42,498 nt of DNA, taken from Burkholderiales bacterium. GTDB taxonomy: Bacteria; Pseudomonadota; Gammaproteobacteria; Burkholderiales; Burkholderiaceae_C. The stretch spans positions 1 to 42,498 of the forward strand of contig CANFIC010000003.1 in NCBI GenBank assembly GCA_947446685.1, given 5' to 3'. Position numbers and translations under genes: made by a program. This document shows, one piece after another, positions 15,419 to 23,635 of the stretch (its first letter is position 1; every line of letters starts with the position of its first letter). The notes below the pieces were generated by a model. That model did no database searches. It was not told where the DNA came from and saw only the letters and a program-made list of their open reading frames with translations.

Positions 15419-16290
15419 CGCTCTATGAATTGCTGATCCAGCCCTTCGCCGATTACGGCTTCATGCGCCGCGCCCTCGTTGCCAGCTTGGCCTTGAGTCT
15501 GGGCAGCGCGCCGATCGGCACCCTGCTGGTGCTGCGCCGGATGAGCTTGATGGGCGACGCGATGGCCCATGCGCTGCTGCCCGGGGTGGCGCTGGGATTC
15601 CTGTTCGGCGGTTTTTCGCTCGCGGCGATGAGCTTGGGCGGTTTCGCGGCCGCAGTCGCCGTGGCGCTCGCCGCTGGCTTTGTCACCCGCGCTACCAAGC
15701 AGCGCGAAGACGCGAGTTTTGCCGCCTTCTACCTGATCGCGCTGGCGCTGGGCGTGCTGTTGATCTCGACCCATGGCAGCAGCGTCGACCTGATCCACCT
15801 GCTGTTCGGCACCATCCTGGCGGTCGATGATCCGGCCTTGCTGCTGATGGCTTCGGTCACGAGCATCACGCTGATCCTGCTGGCGCTGCTCTACCGCCCG
15901 CTGGTGGTCGAATGCGTCGACCCAGGCTTTTTGCGCAATATGGGCGGCCATGGGGCGCTGATCCACGGCCTGTTTCTGGTCCTGACCGTGGCCAATCTGG
16001 TCGCCGGTTTCCAGGCGCTGGGCACGCTGATGGCGGTCGGACTGATGATGCTGCCGGCCACCGCCGCGCGCTTCTGGGCCGCCCAGGTCTGGAGTCTGGC
16101 CCTCGCCGCCATGCTGATCGCGATGCTATCGGGTCTGGTCGGCTTGCTGCTCTCGTATCACCTGCAATGGCCCTCGGGGCCGGCGATCGTGCTGGTGGCC
16201 GGTGCGATCTACCTGCTGTCGCTGGCTTTCGGGCCGCGCGAGGGTCTGGTCTGGCGCGTCCTGCATCGCCACTCGCACAAGGCCGCATGA
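15415..16290 (+). CDS. znuB: Zinc/manganese-type ABC transporter, permease
   Basis: A 291-residue ABC-3 family permease with about 8-9 hydrophobic spans. The family hallmark MSLMGDAMAHALLPGVALGF is near residues 43-62, and GTLMAVGLMMLPATAA is near residue 203. It forms the transmembrane channel with the ZnuC ATPase. The start at 15415 overlaps the znuC stop (ATGA) and is preceded by GGGAGG at a good distance. Its own stop overlaps znuA in the same way. Confidence 0.93.
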   Translation: MTLYELLIQPFADYGFMRRALVASLALSLGSAPIGTLLVLRRMSLMGDAMAHALLPGVALGFLFGGFSLAAMSLGGFAAAVAVALAAGFVTRATKQREDASFAAFYLIALALGVLLISTHGSSVDLIHLLFGTILAVDDPALLLMASVTSITLILLALLYRPLVVECVDPGFLRNMGGHGALIHGLFLVLTVANLVAGFQALGTLMAVGLMMLPATAARFWAAQVWSLALAAMLIAMLSGLVGLLLSYHLQWPSGPAIVLVAGAIYLLSLAFGPREGLVWRVLHRHSHKAA

Positions 16291-17177
16291 ACTGCTCGCG
16301 GCGTGCCGCCATCGCGTCGATGCTGGCCGCTCACACCGGCTTCGGACGGGCCCAGCGCCGGCCGTTGCAGGTGGTGGCGAGCTTTTCGATCCTGGCTGAT
16401 TTGCTGCGCAATATCGGCGGCACCAGCATCGAAGTCACGGCCCTGGTCGGCCCGGATGCAGATGCCCATATGTTCGAGCCGCGCCCTGCCGATGCGAAAC
16501 GGCTCGCCGATGCCGATCTGGTGGTGGTCAATGGTCTGGGCTTCGAGGGCTGGATCGACCGCTTGGTGCGCGTGTCAGGCTACCGCGGCCCGCTGATCGT
16601 TGCCAGCGCCGGCCTGCAGCCACGCATGGTGAACGGCGCACCCGACCCCCATGCCTGGCAGAGCCTGACTTGTGGCCAAGACTATGTGCGCAATTTACGC
16701 GATGCACTGCTGCGCTTGGCGCCGGCCGATGCCGCCGGCTTGCAATCGCGCACGACGCAATATCTGGCCCGTTTACAGACACTTGACCTGTCCATTCGCA
16801 AGGCGCTGGAGCCTGTGCCGAAGGCGCGCCGCCGTGTCATCACCAGCCACAATGCCTTCGGCTATTTCGCTGCAGCTTATGGCATCGAATTCATCGCCGC
16901 CCAAGGCCGCAGCACCGAGAGCGAGGCCTCAGCAGCCTCAGTTGCGCGCCTGATTGACCAGATCCGCAGTCAGAAGGCTGCGGCAGTCTTTGTCGAAAAC
17001 ATCTCCGACCCGCGCCTGATGGCCCGCATCGCCAAAGAAAGCGGCGCCAAGCTGGGCGGACGGCTCTATTCAGACGCACTGTCGGCGCCCGGTACCGAAG
17101 CCGACAGCTATCTGAAGCTGTTCGCCCACAACGCCAAAACGATCATCACTGGGCTGCAAACCGCCCAAGCTTCCTGA
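16287..17177 (+). CDS. znuA: Zinc/manganese-type ABC transporter, periplasmic binding protein
   Basis: A 296-residue cluster A-I metal-binding protein (TroA/ZnuA fold). The N-terminus MNCSRRAAIASMLAA resembles a twin-arginine or general signal peptide. Metal-ligand regions visible are GPDADAHMFEPRP (His near 63), NGAPDPHAWQ (His near 119), ITSHNAFGYFAAAYG (His near 185) and the late acidic YSDALS. The His-rich loop typical of many ZnuA proteins is absent, so Mn(II) or Zn(II) are both possible; the Zur-like neighbour favours Zn. The start is fixed by ATGA overlap with znuB. The stop lies at the left edge of a repeat flanking the MNT/HEPN module. Confidence 0.9.
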   Translation: MNCSRRAAIASMLAAHTGFGRAQRRPLQVVASFSILADLLRNIGGTSIEVTALVGPDADAHMFEPRPADAKRLADADLVVVNGLGFEGWIDRLVRVSGYRGPLIVASAGLQPRMVNGAPDPHAWQSLTCGQDYVRNLRDALLRLAPADAAGLQSRTTQYLARLQTLDLSIRKALEPVPKARRRVITSHNAFGYFAAAYGIEFIAAQGRSTESEASAASVARLIDQIRSQKAAAVFVENISDPRLMARIAKESGAKLGGRLYSDALSAPGTEADSYLKLFAHNAKTIITGLQTAQAS

Positions 17178-17206
17178 AGATAGGGCGCTGAATCACCGAG
17201 CCCGCC
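17176..17206 (+). repeat. Left copy of 31-bp direct repeat flanking the MNT/HEPN module
   Basis: This segment matches 18006-18036 at about 27 of 31 positions by eye (core GCGCTG-n-ATCACCGAGCC). It begins in the znuA stop codon. On the minus strand it can be read as GSVIQRPIF, resembling the decayed tail read at the right copy. Confidence 0.65.
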
Positions 17207-17227
17207 AAAGAGCGAACTGCAGAAAAT

Positions 17228-17578
17228 CTAGATCTCGCCCAACTCGTCCAATACGGTCTGAACGTGAGCGAGAAGTGGCGGCAAGGATTGCTTCACCACA
17301 TTCCACACAGTGCCAACGTCCACCGCGGCATAGCCATGAATCAATTGGTTTCGAAACGCCACAACCTGTGGGAGTTCTGGAATTCGAACAGCCCGCACTG
17401 CGTCCTGCTTGGCGAACTGGTTAAGCGCTTCCCCGATGATTTCAAACTTTCGTTCTACCGCAGCCTGAACTATCTCGCTGGCTGCATAAGATTCGGCGTC
17501 CATACCCGCAGTGAAAGCCTGAATCGCAAGGGCTTACTGCCGAACGTCCCACAAATAAGCAGGCAGGTCACGCTGCAT
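17228..17578 (-). pseudogene. hepT: HepT-like HEPN toxin gene interrupted by an in-frame stop
   Basis: HEPN-family RNase partner of MNT antitoxins. The natural frame starts at ATG 17578 (MQRDLPAYLWDVRQ), overlapping mntA by 11 bases, as in intact operons. Codon 15 is TAA (17534-17536), after which the same frame continues ALAIQAFTAGMDAESYAAS to 17228, total 116 codons. The C-terminal HEPN core is intact, including FRNQLIHGY with the R-x4-H RNase motif. Translation could restart at ATG 17503, giving a 91-residue form lacking the first helix. It is either a pseudogene or a shortened toxin; a sequencing error or a tolerated stop cannot be excluded. Confidence 0.8.
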
Positions 17579-17876
17579 ACACCGCTTCACGATTGCGATT
17601 GATGCTGGCGAGCACATAGGGGTTTCGCACCGCGCCGGCCTCGACCAAGTCAACGCTTCGACCAAGAAGCTTCTCAAGGTCGTCTTTCGCACCAAAGAAT
17701 GTCTCCAGCCCAGGGTGCGTGCCAGGTGCAAACTCGACCAGAAAATCGACATCGCTGCTGGCAGGATTGAAGTCATCCGCGCGTGCCGCAGAGCCAAACA
17801 CATCCAACCGACTGATGCAGTAACGCTGGCAAATAGCGGATATGCCGGTGCGGTGCAGGGCGATGGCTGGGTGCAT
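17568..17876 (-). CDS. mntA: MNT-family nucleotidyltransferase antitoxin
   Basis: A 102-residue minimal nucleotidyltransferase. The polymerase-beta motif is visible: FGSAARADDF (Gly28-Ser29) and SSDVDFLVEF (Asp42, Asp44). In characterised MntA-HepT pairs this enzyme AMPylates a tyrosine near the HEPN active site and so silences the toxin. The ATG at 17876 gives the standard N-terminus (MHPAIALHRTGISAICQRY); the frame extends further upstream without homology. It overlaps the broken hepT. Confidence 0.88.
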   Translation of the reverse strand: MHPAIALHRTGISAICQRYCISRLDVFGSAARADDFNPASSDVDFLVEFAPGTHPGLETFFGAKDDLEKLLGRSVDLVEAGAVRNPYVLASINRNREAVYAA

Positions 17877-17993
17877 GGGAGGCAATTCTAGGCGGGTTTG
17901 TTTAACGCCAGTCTGAAGTTCAGACGCCCGGCCCGATCGGCACCTCAACAACCGCTGACCCCGCCCCGAAGGGCGAGGTTTGCCGCAGATGGG

Positions 17994-18063
17994 TCAGGCG
18001 ATCTTGACGATATGGCGCTGGATCACCGAGCCGGCCTTGACCAAGTCAACGCCTCGGCCGCGG
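17994..18063 (-). pseudogene. Decayed 3' end of a second MNT-type nucleotidyltransferase gene
   Basis: On the minus strand this reads GRGVDLVKAGSVIQRHIVKIA and a TGA stop, parallel to LGRSVDLVEAGAVRNPYV in the intact MNT antitoxin at 17.6 kb. No upstream continuation with a catalytic GS-x-D motif is seen, so it is a fragment. Its distal half is the right copy of the 31-bp direct repeat (18006-18036). Confidence 0.55.
18006..18036 (+). repeat. Right copy of 31-bp direct repeat flanking the MNT/HEPN module
   Basis: Matches 17176-17206 at about 27 of 31 positions by eye, in the same orientation, 830 bases apart. The two copies bracket the MNT/HEPN genes. Confidence 0.65.
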
Positions 18064-18187
18064 CCCCGTTTGGCTTGAAGCAACAACGGGCCGCTGGGCT
18101 GACTGCGCTATGCGGGCCCGTGCCGAGGCCGACAACTGGCCGTTCGCGTCCCAGTTAACACGATCAGAACAACCGGAACCCACTGAA

Positions 18188-18220
18188 GCTTGATCCAGCC
18201 AGCTTGGCTGGATAGCAAGC
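18188..18220. other. Strong hairpin of unknown role
   Basis: ATCCAGCCA (18193-18201) pairs with TGGCTGGAT (18205-18213) around a 3-base loop, and GCTTG (18188-18192) pairs with CAAGC (18216-18220), leaving a 2-base AG bulge. No T tract follows on either strand, so it is not a standard terminator. Confidence 0.45.
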
Positions 18221-18774
18221 CTTGACCTGGCGCAAGGTCGACCGGGCGGGCGCAATTCAGCATCAATCGACGGGCAATACATCGCGCCGAGGCAGTCACT
18301 TCACCTGTAGCCAAGGCGGCTCAATCCGACCGGATTGCCGGGGCAGCATCCCAGACAACAGCAGTTGTCGCGCCAAGCCCAGTCATGTACTTGGCCAGGC
18401 TTGGCGGTCCGAAGGCCCTAAATCACGATTCCAATTGCGGAAATTTTCCTTCAAACGACAAATTTTTATGCTTAAATATCTCAAAACACGTAATATTAGC
18501 TTAAATTAAATAGCAATAAGGAATGCTAGTTTTTTGTCTAACTCAACACCCAAGTGACTCAGGCTACAACGAGAAGAAGGGCAGATGCACTGCGTTCTTT
18601 GGACGGCCCTACAGGCCATTGCCATGAACAAGGTGGTTCAAGCATGGACCCAGCCGGACCTACCAGTCAGTTGCTTCGCCCCAGCTCGAGCAAAGCCGGG
18701 CACCCAGGCACCCTGCTTGCCCTGGAAATCCGGCCTCCGGCGCAAGCGCCGCATTATTTCCCGGCAAGGCCAAG

Positions 18775-21700
18775 ATGTCAGCGACGACAAGCCCCATGAC
18801 GAATCAGCTCAGCTTTACCTCAAGTGACGAGTCGGAGGTTTCAGGCATCGACTTGCAAGTCACCGCAGCGGTTGCTCCGTACATAACTGCCAACGAGGCC
18901 ACGGTACTCGAAGGTAACAGTGGCAGCGTCAGCCTGATCTTCACGGTTTACCTGTCGACGGCCAGCGCAAGCCAGGTGACCTTTCATGTCAGCACGGCAA
19001 CCAATACAACCGCAACTGCCGGGATTGATTTCATCGCATTATCTGCAACGGTCACGGTTCCGGCCGGAAAAACCAGTGCAACCTTCTCCGTTCAGGTCAT
19101 CGGCGACAAGATATTCGAGCCTTCCGAAGCGGTGCTTGTCTATCTGACCAAGCCGGTCAATGCCGTACTCCAGGAAGCCACGGTCTACGGCTTCATTCAG
19201 GATGACGACAACCCCTATAAATTACCCGCAGAGCCCTCACTTGGACTTGAATGGTATCTGTATCCAGGCACCGGTATCAATGCCCTGCCGGTATGGGCTG
19301 ATTATACTGGAGCGGGCGTGCGCGTTGCCGTCTTCGATCAGGGTATCGACCCGCTGCATCCAGATCTGAAAAACAATTTACTCACCGCTCTGGGGCGGAG
19401 TTCAATTGATTTATCAACGGGGGGCACGCCGGTCCTTTCCACAGATAATCACGGCACTGCGGTCGCAGGTACTATTGCTGCAGCCTTGAATGGTATCGGT
19501 ACCGTCGGCGTCGCTTATGACGCCGAGTTGATAAGTATCTACTCGCCGATGAATTTCAGCGGTTTGGCAGCCCAGATTCTCAATGCCTATAACTATGCGG
19601 TGACCTGTGCCGATATATTGAATGACAGCTGGGGATTTTCCAATGGTTTTCCAAGCGGCGCCACTTGGGCCTTCTATGATGATTTCCGCGCAGCCCCGTT
19701 TACCGCAGCCGGCGTAGCCTTGGCCAACCTCGCTGCCAAAGGCCGGGCAGGCTTGGGCACCATCGTCGTTCAATCAGCGGCCAACGGGCATCTCGATGGC
19801 GACGACACCAATCTGCACAACTTCCAGAACAGCCAGTACATCATCACCGTAGCGGCAACGGATTATTCCGGAAATATCGCCGAATACAGTACACCCGGGG
19901 CTTCGGTGCTGGTATCGGCGCCGGGCGGCGGCGGCGGCACGGCCGATCCTTTGAGCAATATCCTGACCACCGATCGCAGCAGCGTTGCCGGTTATAACTC
20001 GACCGACTATGTCGACATGTCCGGAACCTCATTTTCGGCGCCGATTGTCTCCGGCATCGTCGCGCTGATGCTCGATGCCAACCCCTTGCTCGGCTACCGG
20101 GATGTTCAGGAGATTCTTGCTTATTGCGCCAGCAAGGGTGCCTCGAACAATAATGACTGGGCCTATAACGGTGCCACCAACTGGAACGGTGGTGGCCTGC
20201 ATTTCGATTCAATCGATCAACATCTGGGTTATGGCTTGGTCGATGCCCGGGTCGCCGTGCGTTTGGCAGAAACCTGGGGAAATACATCCCATACGGTTTC
20301 GAATCGCCTCGAAATCATAAGCAGCAGCAGCCCGGCCAAGATTATTCCTGATAACAGCTCGGTCGGCGCTGTCGACAGCATCAAGGTCACCCAGGATATG
20401 GAGGTCGAACGGGTCGAAGTTACCTTGAAGGTGACCCATGGCTTCATCGGCGACCTGACGATTTTGTTGACTTCCCCTTCGGGCACAAAAAGCTATCTCT
20501 TGTCCCGCCCGCAAGAAACCGCGGCGAATCCCGATGGCTCGGATCTGGAGAATATCAACTTCACCTTTGATACCGTGCTGAATTGGGGCGAATCATCGGT
20601 CGGCATCTGGTCATTGAAGATCTCGGATTTATCGCTTCTGACCACCGGGAAATTCGATTCCTGGTCGCTCGATCTGATTGGCAAGCCGGCCAGTCCAGAT
20701 GATTCTTATATCTACACCGACGAATTTCTAGAAACCTGCGCCATCAATCCCTTGCGCGCCACTTTGGCCGATAGCGGAGGCATCGACACGCTCAATGCCG
20801 CAGCCTGCAGCGCAACGGTCTCGCTCAACCTCGCCGCCAACGGCGTCAGCCAGATCGATGGGCAAAGCCTCGCCCTGGCGTCAGGCACAGTGATCGAAAA
20901 CGCCTATGGCGGCGACGGCAACGACCTGCTGACCGGCAACGAGGCCGCGAATATTCTCTATGGCATGCGCGGCAACGACAGCATCGATGGCGGGGCCGGC
21001 AACGACCGCTTGATCGGTGGCGCGGGCAATGACCAGTTGATCGGCGGCGCCGGCATCGATACCGCCGTGTTCGCCGGGCTGGCGGCGCAGTACCAGGTAC
21101 AACGCACCAGCAGCGGTTGGACCGTTTCCGGGCCAGACGGCGTCGACAGCCTGGCATCGGTCGAGATCGCCAGGTTTGACGACAAGTCGCTGCCGCTTGA
21201 CAACGCAGCGCCGACCGGCCAGGTCAGCATCTCCGGCAACGCCACCGAAGGCCGGATGCTGAGCGCCGGCAACAACCTGGCCGATGCTGATGGCCTGGGG
21301 TCGATCAGCTACCAATGGCAGGCCGATGGGGTGAGCATCTCCGGGGCAGGTACGGCCAGTTTCCTGCTGACCGCAGCCCAGGTCGGCAAAGCCATCAGCG
21401 TCGGCGCCAGCTACATCGACGGGCATGGTCAGGCGGAATTCGTCGCCAGTCCAGCCACCGCCCTGGTGCTTGGAGACGCCGACAGAGATGGCATCGCAGA
21501 TGGCGTCGAGGCCGCAGCACCAGCGCTGACGGTCAGCAGTGGCCTGAAGGCAGGCGACGGCAATGGCGATGGCATTGCCGACTCGCACCAAGCCAACGTC
21601 TGCTCGACACCGCTGATGCTGCTGGCTGCCTCAAGCAGCAACCCGGTCTATGCAACGCTGGTCGCGGACTCCTTGCTGGGCAAATTGTTGCCCACAGCGA

Positions 21701-22098
21701 ACACGGCGATCAGCTCATTCAGCCAGCAAGCTGCACCCAGCCATTTGCCGGAATCGATGTTGATGCCGGTCGGCTTGATCGATTTCTCCGCTGCTATTGG
21801 CGCCGTTGGCAAAGTCGAATCATTCAGCCTCTACGTCGACGCCGACCTGGGCGTCAATGGCTACTGGCAAAAAGACGGTACCGGCACCTGGGTCAATCTG
21901 GCGAGCGAGGCCTATGGCGGGCAACTCAGTACCGAAGGCGGCAAGACTCGGCTCGATTTCCAGATCACCGATGGCGGCCAGTTCGACAGCGATGGACAGG
22001 CCAATGGCGTCATCCATGACATCGGCGCAGCGGCCTTCATGACCCTGAGCCTGATCGGCTATGCCCCGCCACCGCTTGACAGTAATTATTGGTTCTAA
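18775..22098 (+). CDS. Large secreted S8 (subtilisin/kexin-type) protease with Calx-beta, P-domain and RTX repeats
   Basis: A 1107-residue multidomain exoprotein. Order: Calx-beta domain (about 35-142); peptidase S8 domain (about 155-500) with catalytic Asp188 (VAVFDQGID), His226 (TDNHGTAVAG), oxyanion Asn337 (SAANGHLDGD) and Ser419 (SGTSFSAPIVSG); a proprotein-convertase P domain (about 530-645, FIGDLTILLTSPSGT); hemolysin-type Ca repeats (about 709-765, GGDGNDLLTG, GGAGNDRLIG, GGAGNDQLIG); an Ig-like segment (SISYQWQADG); a thrombospondin-3-like DADRDGIADG; and a choice-of-anchor-U-like C-terminus (about 980-1095). There is no signal peptide, so type I secretion is likely, but no transporter is nearby. 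Start uncertain: ATG 18775 or ATG 18796. Confidence 0.88.
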   Translation: MSATTSPMTNQLSFTSSDESEVSGIDLQVTAAVAPYITANEATVLEGNSGSVSLIFTVYLSTASASQVTFHVSTATNTTATAGIDFIALSATVTVPAGKTSATFSVQVIGDKIFEPSEAVLVYLTKPVNAVLQEATVYGFIQDDDNPYKLPAEPSLGLEWYLYPGTGINALPVWADYTGAGVRVAVFDQGIDPLHPDLKNNLLTALGRSSIDLSTGGTPVLSTDNHGTAVAGTIAAALNGIGTVGVAYDAELISIYSPMNFSGLAAQILNAYNYAVTCADILNDSWGFSNGFPSGATWAFYDDFRAAPFTAAGVALANLAAKGRAGLGTIVVQSAANGHLDGDDTNLHNFQNSQYIITVAATDYSGNIAEYSTPGASVLVSAPGGGGGTADPLSNILTTDRSSVAGYNSTDYVDMSGTSFSAPIVSGIVALMLDANPLLGYRDVQEILAYCASKGASNNNDWAYNGATNWNGGGLHFDSIDQHLGYGLVDARVAVRLAETWGNTSHTVSNRLEIISSSSPAKIIPDNSSVGAVDSIKVTQDMEVERVEVTLKVTHGFIGDLTILLTSPSGTKSYLLSRPQETAANPDGSDLENINFTFDTVLNWGESSVGIWSLKISDLSLLTTGKFDSWSLDLIGKPASPDDSYIYTDEFLETCAINPLRATLADSGGIDTLNAAACSATVSLNLAANGVSQIDGQSLALASGTVIENAYGGDGNDLLTGNEAANILYGMRGNDSIDGGAGNDRLIGGAGNDQLIGGAGIDTAVFAGLAAQYQVQRTSSGWTVSGPDGVDSLASVEIARFDDKSLPLDNAAPTGQVSISGNATEGRMLSAGNNLADADGLGSISYQWQADGVSISGAGTASFLLTAAQVGKAISVGASYIDGHGQAEFVASPATALVLGDADRDGIADGVEAAAPALTVSSGLKAGDGNGDGIADSHQANVCSTPLMLLAASSSNPVYATLVADSLLGKLLPTANTAISSFSQQAAPSHLPESMLMPVGLIDFSAAIGAVGKVESFSLYVDADLGVNGYWQKDGTGTWVNLASEAYGGQLSTEGGKTRLDFQITDGGQFDSDGQANGVIHDIGAAAFMTLSLIGYAPPPLDSNYWF

Positions 22099-22117
22099 GG
22101 CCAGGACGAGACCCTTC

Positions 22118-22858
22118 ATGCATTTCCGAAAATTACTCTTTATCCTCCTGGCCATCACGCTGGCCGACTGTGGCGGTGGCGGCGGTGGCAGCAGCACCCC
22201 GGCCTCGCCCCCGGTCCCGACCGGTCCGTCGATCACTTCACTGCAAGGCATCTGGGAAGGTCAGCTGACTTCCGGCAGCAGCAGCCTGGCGGCTTCAGCG
22301 GTCGTGCTTGCCGATGGCCAGCTCTGGCTGCTGGTCACCGAAACCAATGGCAGCACCCGCATGGTCAAAGGCGCTTTGCTGGTCAACGCCAGCAACTTCA
22401 GCGGCAGCGGCAAGAGCTACCTGCTGGGCCTGTCGACTGTCAATCCGGTCAGCCTCAACGCCAACGTCACGGCCAAATCAAACCTCAGCGGCAACTTGAT
22501 CACTGGCAGCTTGAGCGAGGCCTGGTCGCTGAACTACCAGAGCCGGTACGACAAGGCCGCGACCTTGAGCGACTTTGCCGGCCATTGGACGGCCACGCTC
22601 GGCCCGGCCAATGTCAGCTGGACGATTGCTGCCGGCGGCCTCACCGGCACCAGCAGCACCGGCTGCAGCTACATCGGCCAAGCGGCGCTGCGGCCCGAAG
22701 CCAAGGCCCTGGTCGACTTCAGCCTGACCGAAACCTGCGCCGGCAAGGCCATTGCGCTGGCCGGCATCGCCACCTTCAACGCCGATGGCACCCGCGTCAT
22801 CCTGGCGCTGACAACGGCCGATGGCAGCAGCGCCATGCTGCTGGCCTTGGCGCATTGA
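22118..22858 (+). CDS. Predicted lipoprotein of unknown function
   Basis: A 246-residue protein with a signal peptide (MHFRKLLFILLAITL) and lipobox LADC, followed by a glycine run (GGGGGG) and a Ser/Pro linker typical of surface lipoproteins. The remainder is beta-rich: repeating GxWEGQLTSGSSS, GHWTATLGPANVSW and GTRVILALTTADGSS segments suggest two related beta sandwiches. It starts 19 bases after the protease stop with AGGA upstream of the ATG and is probably co-transcribed with the protease. No family recognised; an anchoring or inhibitory partner of the protease is speculative. Confidence 0.75.
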   Translation: MHFRKLLFILLAITLADCGGGGGGSSTPASPPVPTGPSITSLQGIWEGQLTSGSSSLAASAVVLADGQLWLLVTETNGSTRMVKGALLVNASNFSGSGKSYLLGLSTVNPVSLNANVTAKSNLSGNLITGSLSEAWSLNYQSRYDKAATLSDFAGHWTATLGPANVSWTIAAGGLTGTSSTGCSYIGQAALRPEAKALVDFSLTETCAGKAIALAGIATFNADGTRVILALTTADGSSAMLLALAH

Positions 22859-22974
22859 GGCTGCGCCTCCCCTTTGTCTGAGGGGTGAACCCGGGCATTT
22901 CACTTGTACTGAGACGACGGCGGTGAAACAGTCGCTGCTGCGCCAGCTTTCGGCGCCAGCGAACGAAGTCGACC

Positions 22975-23550
22975 TTGCCCCTCAGCAGCGCCAACCATTC
23001 ATACCCAGGCTTGTCTGAAGCTTTTTCAGCAGCGCTGCAGAGCGACGCCTGGATACCGTTCGGCAGCAGCCTGTGGGGCTGGTTCTTGTCGATGCTGCTG
23101 CTGGCCCGCGCTTTCGATCTGCTGTCCACCTGGATCGCCACGCCGAACCTGGCCTTTGAAGGCAACCCCTTGATGCGGCGGCTGGGCTGGCGCATCGGCC
23201 TGCCGCTGAATCTCGCCTTCGTGCTGATCGCCGCCTGCTGGCCGATGCTGACGATCTCGCTGACCACCACCAGCTTGCTCGTCAGCGCCCGCAACCTGCA
23301 ATCGGCCTGGTTGATCCGCTCGCATGGTCAGGCCGCCTACCGCCGCTGGATGTCGGAGCGGCTCGCCGCCGGCTCGCGGCTGCTGGCCTGGGCCTGCTTT
23401 CTGGGCGAGGCCGCGATGTTCGCCAGCATCGGCGTCGCGCTGATGTGGGTCTCGCGCTGGCAGCTCTTGCCCTTCAGCATCGGCCTGGGCATCCTGGTCT
23501 ACGCTGGCGCCGTGGCGATGTTCATGACCTTGTCGATCTGGCGCCGCTGA
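22975..23550 (+). CDS. Predicted integral membrane protein, unknown function
   Basis: Up to 191 residues with about four hydrophobic spans (LWGWFLSMLLLARAFDLLSTW, LPLNLAFVLIAACWPMLTISL, LLAWACFLGEAAMFASIGVAL, IGLGILVYAGAVAMFMTL). The segment FDLLSTWIATPNLAFEGNPL looks conserved and contains an Asp within a membrane span. The start is uncertain: TTG at 22975, TTG at 23011 or a later ATG, with no clear ribosome binding site. It lies between the lipoprotein and the hydroxylase-lysoplasmalogenase fusion on the same strand. No function can be assigned. Confidence 0.65.
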   Translation: MPLSSANHSYPGLSEAFSAALQSDAWIPFGSSLWGWFLSMLLLARAFDLLSTWIATPNLAFEGNPLMRRLGWRIGLPLNLAFVLIAACWPMLTISLTTTSLLVSARNLQSAWLIRSHGQAAYRRWMSERLAAGSRLLAWACFLGEAAMFASIGVALMWVSRWQLLPFSIGLGILVYAGAVAMFMTLSIWRR

Positions 23551-23635
23551 ACAGGGCCCCAGGGATGTTCTGCTTGCAAAGCATCCCCAGGTTTAACCCC
23601 ATTTCGCCGCCGGCCAGGTTGGCGAAAATCGGCGC

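Larger units (their letters stand above)
17877..18774. other. Long gene-poor interval between the MNT module and the protease gene
   Basis: About 900 bases with no credible intact gene. It contains the decayed nucleotidyltransferase tail at 17994-18063, a strong hairpin at 18188-18220, an AT-rich stretch at about 18421-18550 that is the likely promoter region of the protease gene, and a GC hairpin CGGCGC-AA-GCGCCG at about 18738. Open frames starting at 18554 and 18585 show no recognisable domain. Confidence 0.6.

Noticed and set aside
14740-15966. 408-codon antisense frame across znuC and znuB
   Set aside because: Composition is biased (Gln/Arg/Ala runs) with no domain; both sense genes have full ABC signatures.
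18554-18799. Open frames just before the large protease that might extend its N-terminus
   Set aside because: Both relevant frames (from 18554 and 18585) are in other phases, lack a signal peptide or domain, and end just inside the protease gene.
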